From Candidatus Caribbeanibacter nitroreducens (lineage in GTDB: Bacteria; Gemmatimonadota; Gemmatimonadetes; Palauibacterales; Palauibacteraceae): DNA of 49,304 nucleotides. The stretch covers positions 1-49,304 of the forward strand of contig CANPVF010000128.1 in the NCBI GenBank assembly GCA_947581645.1, given 5' to 3'. The notes under the pieces were generated by a model. That model made no database searches. It had not been told where the DNA came from and saw only the letters and a list, made by a program, of their open reading frames with translations. Positions 45,227 through 49,304 of this stretch are shown one piece after another (position 1 is the first letter of the stretch; each line of letters starts with the position of its first letter). The translations under genes were made by a program, and so were the position numbers.

Positions 45227-46966
45227 TCAGTACGCGATGGCGTAGGCTTCCCGGCGCGGGCCGGCCGCCGCCACGAGCGCGCCGGACTCCGGGTGCACGT
45301 AGATCATCTGGACGCCACCGAACGTGGCCAGCCATCCGTTCATGGGGTCCAGCCGGTGGCCCAGGCGGTCGAGGCTGTCCCGCACCGCCGGCCGCACCCG
45401 CGCCTCGATGGCCAGGCGCCGGTCGCCGTAGCTCCTGTACCGCGGCGCCTCGACGGCCTGCTGAGGCGTCATGCCGAACAGGTGGATGTTGTGAAACACC
45501 TGGAGCAGCGTCTGGCTCTGGCTGTCCCCTCCCGGCGTCCCGAAGGTGAAGGCCAGCTGGCCGTCCCGGAGCGCCATGGCCGGCATCAGCGTGTGGAAGG
45601 GCCGCTTCCCCGGCGCGATACGGTTCGGGTGTCCCTCCTCGAGCGTGAAGAGGCCGCCCCGGTTCTGGAGCACGATGCCCGTCTCCGGCTCCACCAGGCC
45701 CGATCCGAAGGAGTAGTACAGGCTCTGGATCCAGCTCACCGCATTTCCGTCGGCGTCCACCGCCGTCAGGTAGACCGTGTCGCCCGAGTCTCCGGCGTCC
45801 TCCGGACTGGCCGCGGTCTCGCCGCCGGCCGGGCCGCCGATGCCCGGCCCCGGATCCTCCATCGCGGAGTCCGGCGACACCAGCCGGGCCCTGCGGTGCA
45901 GGTATCCCTCGGAGAGCAGCGAGTCCATGGGAATGTCCGCCACGGAGGGGTCCGCGAGCCAGCGGGCCCGGTCGCCGAACGCCAGCTTCTTCAGCTCCAC
46001 CAGCGTGTGCAGGTAGCGGGTGCTGTTGTGGCCCATGGACTCGAGGTCGAACTGCTCGGCCATCTTCATCTGCTGGAGGAGGACGAAGCCCTGGGTGTTG
46101 GGCGGGAAGGTGAGGACGCGGTGTCCCCGGTAGTCGACCCCGATGGGGTCCGTCCACGTGGACGTGTGGTCGGCGAAGTCGCCCGGACGGAGGTAGCCGC
46201 CACGCTCCTCGAGGAACGACGCCAGGCGGTCGCCGATCTCCCCGCCGTACATGGCGCCGGGGCCCTGCTCGGCGATGGTCCGGAGGCTCTCGGCCAGGGC
46301 CGGATTCCGGAGCAGCGTTCCCACGGCCGGAGCCTCGCCGTCCCGCAGGTAGATGGCGCGCCCGGCCTCGTTCAGGTCGTCCGCGTGGTCCGCGAGATCC
46401 GCCCGGAGCTCCGTGCTCACCGGAAAGCCCTCCTCGGCGTACCGGATCGCCGGCTCCAGGGCCTCCGCCAGCGAGATGCTGCCCCGCTCCTCCAGGGCCG
46501 TCGCCCACGCCCCGACCGATCCGGGCACCGACACGGAGAGCGCTCCCCGGGTGGGGATCTCCTCCCGGCCGGCGTCCGCGAAGAACTCCGGCGTCGCGAG
46601 CTCGCCGGCGCGGCCGCTCCCGTTCAGCGCCGACACCTGGCCGGACTCCCCGTCGTAGAAGAGGCCGAAGGAGTCGCCCCCGACGCCGTTCATGTGCGGC
46701 CGCACGACCGCCAGCACCGCGGCCATGGTCACCGCGGCGTCCACGGCGTTCCCCCCGTCCCGGAGCACCCGGTAGCCGGCGGCCGACGCCAGGGGATGAT
46801 CCGAACTCACGGCGCCGGCGGTGCCGGCGACATCCGGACGATTCTGCGCCGGGAACTCCGCCTCCATGGTCACGGAATCGGCGGCCCCGGCTCCGCCTCC
46901 CGGCGAACCACCACAGGCGACCAGGAGGACGACCAGGAGGACGGGCGCGGCGGAGCGTCGAAGCAT
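45227..46966 (-). CDS. ggt: Gamma-glutamyltransferase
   Basis: Lipoprotein signal MLRRSAAPVLLVVLLVACGG; GGNAVDAAVTMAAVLAVVRPHMNGVGGDSF; GDTVYLTAVDADGNAVSWIQSLYYSFGSG. Confidence 0.94.
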   Translation of the reverse strand: MLRRSAAPVLLVVLLVACGGSPGGGAGAADSVTMEAEFPAQNRPDVAGTAGAVSSDHPLASAAGYRVLRDGGNAVDAAVTMAAVLAVVRPHMNGVGGDSFGLFYDGESGQVSALNGSGRAGELATPEFFADAGREEIPTRGALSVSVPGSVGAWATALEERGSISLAEALEPAIRYAEEGFPVSTELRADLADHADDLNEAGRAIYLRDGEAPAVGTLLRNPALAESLRTIAEQGPGAMYGGEIGDRLASFLEERGGYLRPGDFADHTSTWTDPIGVDYRGHRVLTFPPNTQGFVLLQQMKMAEQFDLESMGHNSTRYLHTLVELKKLAFGDRARWLADPSVADIPMDSLLSEGYLHRRARLVSPDSAMEDPGPGIGGPAGGETAASPEDAGDSGDTVYLTAVDADGNAVSWIQSLYYSFGSGLVEPETGIVLQNRGGLFTLEEGHPNRIAPGKRPFHTLMPAMALRDGQLAFTFGTPGGDSQSQTLLQVFHNIHLFGMTPQQAVEAPRYRSYGDRRLAIEARVRPAVRDSLDRLGHRLDPMNGWLATFGGVQMIYVHPESGALVAAAGPRREAYAIAY

Positions 46967-47135
46967 GGGGGTGGTCTCCCTGTCGGCTCGATCGAGGTGG
47001 AGCTGCGGGCCGTGGCCCGTGGCTCGAGAAGAGGTCGCCAACGTAGTGTATCGCCGGCCGGCGCCGCCAAGCGCCGGGCCGGACGACGCCCAGCATCTAC
47101 TTCAGAACGATGGTTGCATACCGCTGTTGTACGAC

Positions 47136-47423
47136 GTGTTAACTACCCTGCCGCCCGTCCTCGCGCTCCTCGCGGTGGCCCTTCCCTCCTCTGCCATCGC
47201 TTCCGGTACGGACGCGGCCGTCGGCACCGGCGGGGGGGGCACGCCCGCCGTCCCGGCCGCGGGACCGGACCCCCTGGCCGAGCGCATCGACGCCCGAATG
47301 CGGGAGGCCGAGCTGGAGGAATGCGAACTCGCCCATCGGGACCCGGGCTCGGGACGGGATGATCAGGCAGCGGCACCGGCGCTCGCGAGACGCTCCCGGG
47401 CCCACGCGAGCGAGTCGAAATAG
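47136..47423 (+). CDS. Possible small secreted protein (low confidence)
   Basis: GTG start; VLTTLPPVLALLAVALPSSAIAS signal-like sequence; 3' end overlaps the antisense HDOD gene. Confidence 0.3.
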   Translation: MLTTLPPVLALLAVALPSSAIASGTDAAVGTGGGGTPAVPAAGPDPLAERIDARMREAELEECELAHRDPGSGRDDQAAAPALARRSRAHASESK

Positions 47424-48613
47424 AGCCGGGTGAGGTCCTCCGGATCCAGCGAGACGTCGACCTGATCGAGCACGTCGAACACCTGCTCCCAGCTCCCGGA
47501 CTCGTATCTCCGTGCGAGCCGAAGCGGGGCAGCGAGCGGACCGCTGTCGTAGAGAAGAGCCCAGCGCACATCCTCCCGGAGATCGAGCTGTTCCGCCACC
47601 CGTTCCATCGGCTCGTCCAGAAGCGAGTCCAGGAGCGAGAAGACGCCGAGGAGGAACAGGGCCGACGCGTCCTGATCGAACGCCGCTTCCCGCGCAAGGA
47701 GCTCCAGGAAGCGGCCGCGCTGGATGGCCGTCTTGGCGGCCTCCCGGTCCACGCCCTGCTCGCCCGTCACCGACGACACCAGCAGGAGCGACATCCAGCG
47801 GTGGAGCCGCTGCCGTCCGAGCATGCGGATGGCGTGCCCGATCGAGTTCACGCCGCGTCCTCCCACGCCAGCCGAGTTGACGATACGGAGCAGCTTGTAC
47901 GTCAGGGAGGGGGCGCTGCGGAACACCTCCTCGACTTCCGCGTCGGCCACGTCGAAGTCGCGCAGCAGGTTCAGGAGGCGAAACAGCTGGACCTGCTTCA
48001 CGGGCAGCTCGGATCCGGACACCGTCTCCGGCTCCCGGAAGAAGTTGCCCTGGAAGAGATCGAAGCCGAGCTCCTCCGCGCGCTCCCGGAGCGAGGGCGA
48101 CTCGACTCGTTCCGCCACCAACTGGACGTCATGGGATGCGGCGGCCTCCACGTCGTCCGCGATCTCCGCTTCGCCGCGATCCAGTACGTCGATCTTCACG
48201 TAATCGGCCACTTCCAGGAGCGGCTCCAGCTCCGGACGATAGGTGAAGTCGTCGAGGGCGAAGCAGTAGCCGTTGGCAGCCAGGACCCTGCACCGTCGAA
48301 CCGTCTCTGAATCGGGGGGAACGGACTCGAGGAGCTCCACGACCCAACCATCGGGTTCCACCAGTCGGACGGTGCCGTCCATGATCATGTCCTCGCTCAT
48401 GTTGATGAAGGCTGGTGCCCCCCGCGTGAGCTCCTCCAGCCCGAAGGTGACCACGGAGTTGACGATGACGTCGGACGTCATCTGCTCCGGATTCGCCTCC
48501 TCCGCCGCCCGGCTCCCCGCATCCCCGCGATAGAGGAGCTCATAGCCCCGGAGCTCCTCGTCGGCGTCGAAGATGGGCTGCCGGGCAACGAACGTTCGTA
48601 CGGGCTCGGTCAT
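47363..48613 (-). CDS. EAL-HDOD (YuxH-like) signalling protein with degenerate EAL domain
   Basis: FVARQPIFDADEELRGYELLYRG; FALDDFTYRPELEPLLEVADYVKID; LTYKLLRIVNSAGVGGRGVNSIGHAIRMLGRQRLHRWMSLLL. Confidence 0.92.
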   Translation of the reverse strand: MTEPVRTFVARQPIFDADEELRGYELLYRGDAGSRAAEEANPEQMTSDVIVNSVVTFGLEELTRGAPAFINMSEDMIMDGTVRLVEPDGWVVELLESVPPDSETVRRCRVLAANGYCFALDDFTYRPELEPLLEVADYVKIDVLDRGEAEIADDVEAAASHDVQLVAERVESPSLRERAEELGFDLFQGNFFREPETVSGSELPVKQVQLFRLLNLLRDFDVADAEVEEVFRSAPSLTYKLLRIVNSAGVGGRGVNSIGHAIRMLGRQRLHRWMSLLLVSSVTGEQGVDREAAKTAIQRGRFLELLAREAAFDQDASALFLLGVFSLLDSLLDEPMERVAEQLDLREDVRWALLYDSGPLAAPLRLARRYESGSWEQVFDVLDQVDVSLDPEDLTRLYFDSLAWARERLASAGAAA

Positions 48614-48776
48614 GGCATCGTGGCGGTCGTGGTTGCGGGAGTCCGTCCGGCCTTCGACTGCTGTCGTCGCTCGAGTCGAAGTGTCGGCATCTGCGCGGGC
48701 CGAGTTGAAGACCCGGCTCTCGCCCGGTCCCGGCCGCTCCCGAGCACGGTCTCCGCGCCCCGGCTCGGCCGGTCCT

Positions 48777-49304
48777 CTAGGCTCCCTCCCCCGCCAGGCG
48801 CCTGCGGGCGGCACCGACCCCCAGGTCCACGTCCAGCTCGGCTCCGGCGCGCTCGAGCTCGCCGCCCAGGGCCGCCAGCGTGTGGAGCACGTTTCCGGGT
48901 CGGGCCGAGTGGCCCATGCATCCGATTCTGAAGATCTCTCCCGCCAGGTCGCCGAGTCCGCCGGCGATCTCGATGTCGTAGCCGTTCAGAACGGCCTGGA
49001 TGATCTCGCCGTCGTCGATTCCGGTCGGGACCCGGACGGCGTTCAGGCTCGGGAGCCAGTACTCGTCGTCTGCGTTCATCTCGAGCCCCATGGCCCGGAC
49101 ACCGGCCTTCAGTGCACCGGCCACGCGGCGGTGTCTCCGCCATCGCTCTTCGATCCCCTCCTCCGCCACGAGACGCAGGGCCTCCCGCATGGCGTAGACG
49201 TTGGTGATGGGGGCGGTGTGGTGGTACGACCGCTCTCCGCCCCAGTAGCCCTCCAGGAGCCCCAGGTCCAGATACCACGAACGGGCCGGTTCCTCGCGGC
49301 CGTG
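48777..49304 (-). CDS. Class V aminotransferase (alanine/serine-glyoxylate aminotransferase-like), C-terminal part; runs off window end
   Basis: SYHHTAPITNVYAMREALRLVAEEGIEERWRRHRRVAGAL...GLGDLAGEIFRIGCMGHSARPGNV. Confidence 0.88.
   Translation of the reverse strand, partial: HGREEPARSWYLDLGLLEGYWGGERSYHHTAPITNVYAMREALRLVAEEGIEERWRRHRRVAGALKAGVRAMGLEMNADDEYWLPSLNAVRVPTGIDDGEIIQAVLNGYDIEIAGGLGDLAGEIFRIGCMGHSARPGNVLHTLAALGGELERAGAELDVDLGVGAARRRLAGEGA

Overview
The window is a gene-dense, very GC-rich chromosomal segment with about 40 protein-coding genes and one tRNA. Most genes are housekeeping: coaX-birA-nadC, uppP-bshA-miaA-mutL-tatD, secF-secD, selD, pcm, rluB-scpB-scpA, rpsT, pyrR-pyrB-pyrC, an NhaC-type antiporter, gltX, a thiolase, ctaA-tlpA, several secreted hydrolases/proteases, a hemE/hemY/hemH heme cluster, ggt, an EAL-HDOD regulator and a class V aminotransferase. 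I infer a Gemmatimonadota-like, acidic-proteome bacterium from gene content and style; this was not tested by search. I saw no mobile element, phage, CRISPR array or defence island. The best hidden signal is at 10602-11645. The selD ORF in the supplied track is truncated. Upstream in frame the sequence reads MRLTEYSHGAG-TGA-ACKLGPEDLE, so the catalytic Cys position of selenophosphate synthetase is a UGA codon. A two-stem hairpin fitting the bacterial SECIS consensus follows immediately. Other points of interest are an uncharacterised Rossmann-fold family (12507-14168), a perfect hairpin carrying the stop codons of two convergent genes, a TerC gene apparently lacking a normal start codon, a 46-aa metallophosphoesterase remnant inside a heme gene cluster, a near-leaderless pyrR promoter, a structured rpsT leader, and a ferrochelatase with candidate Fe-S cysteines.
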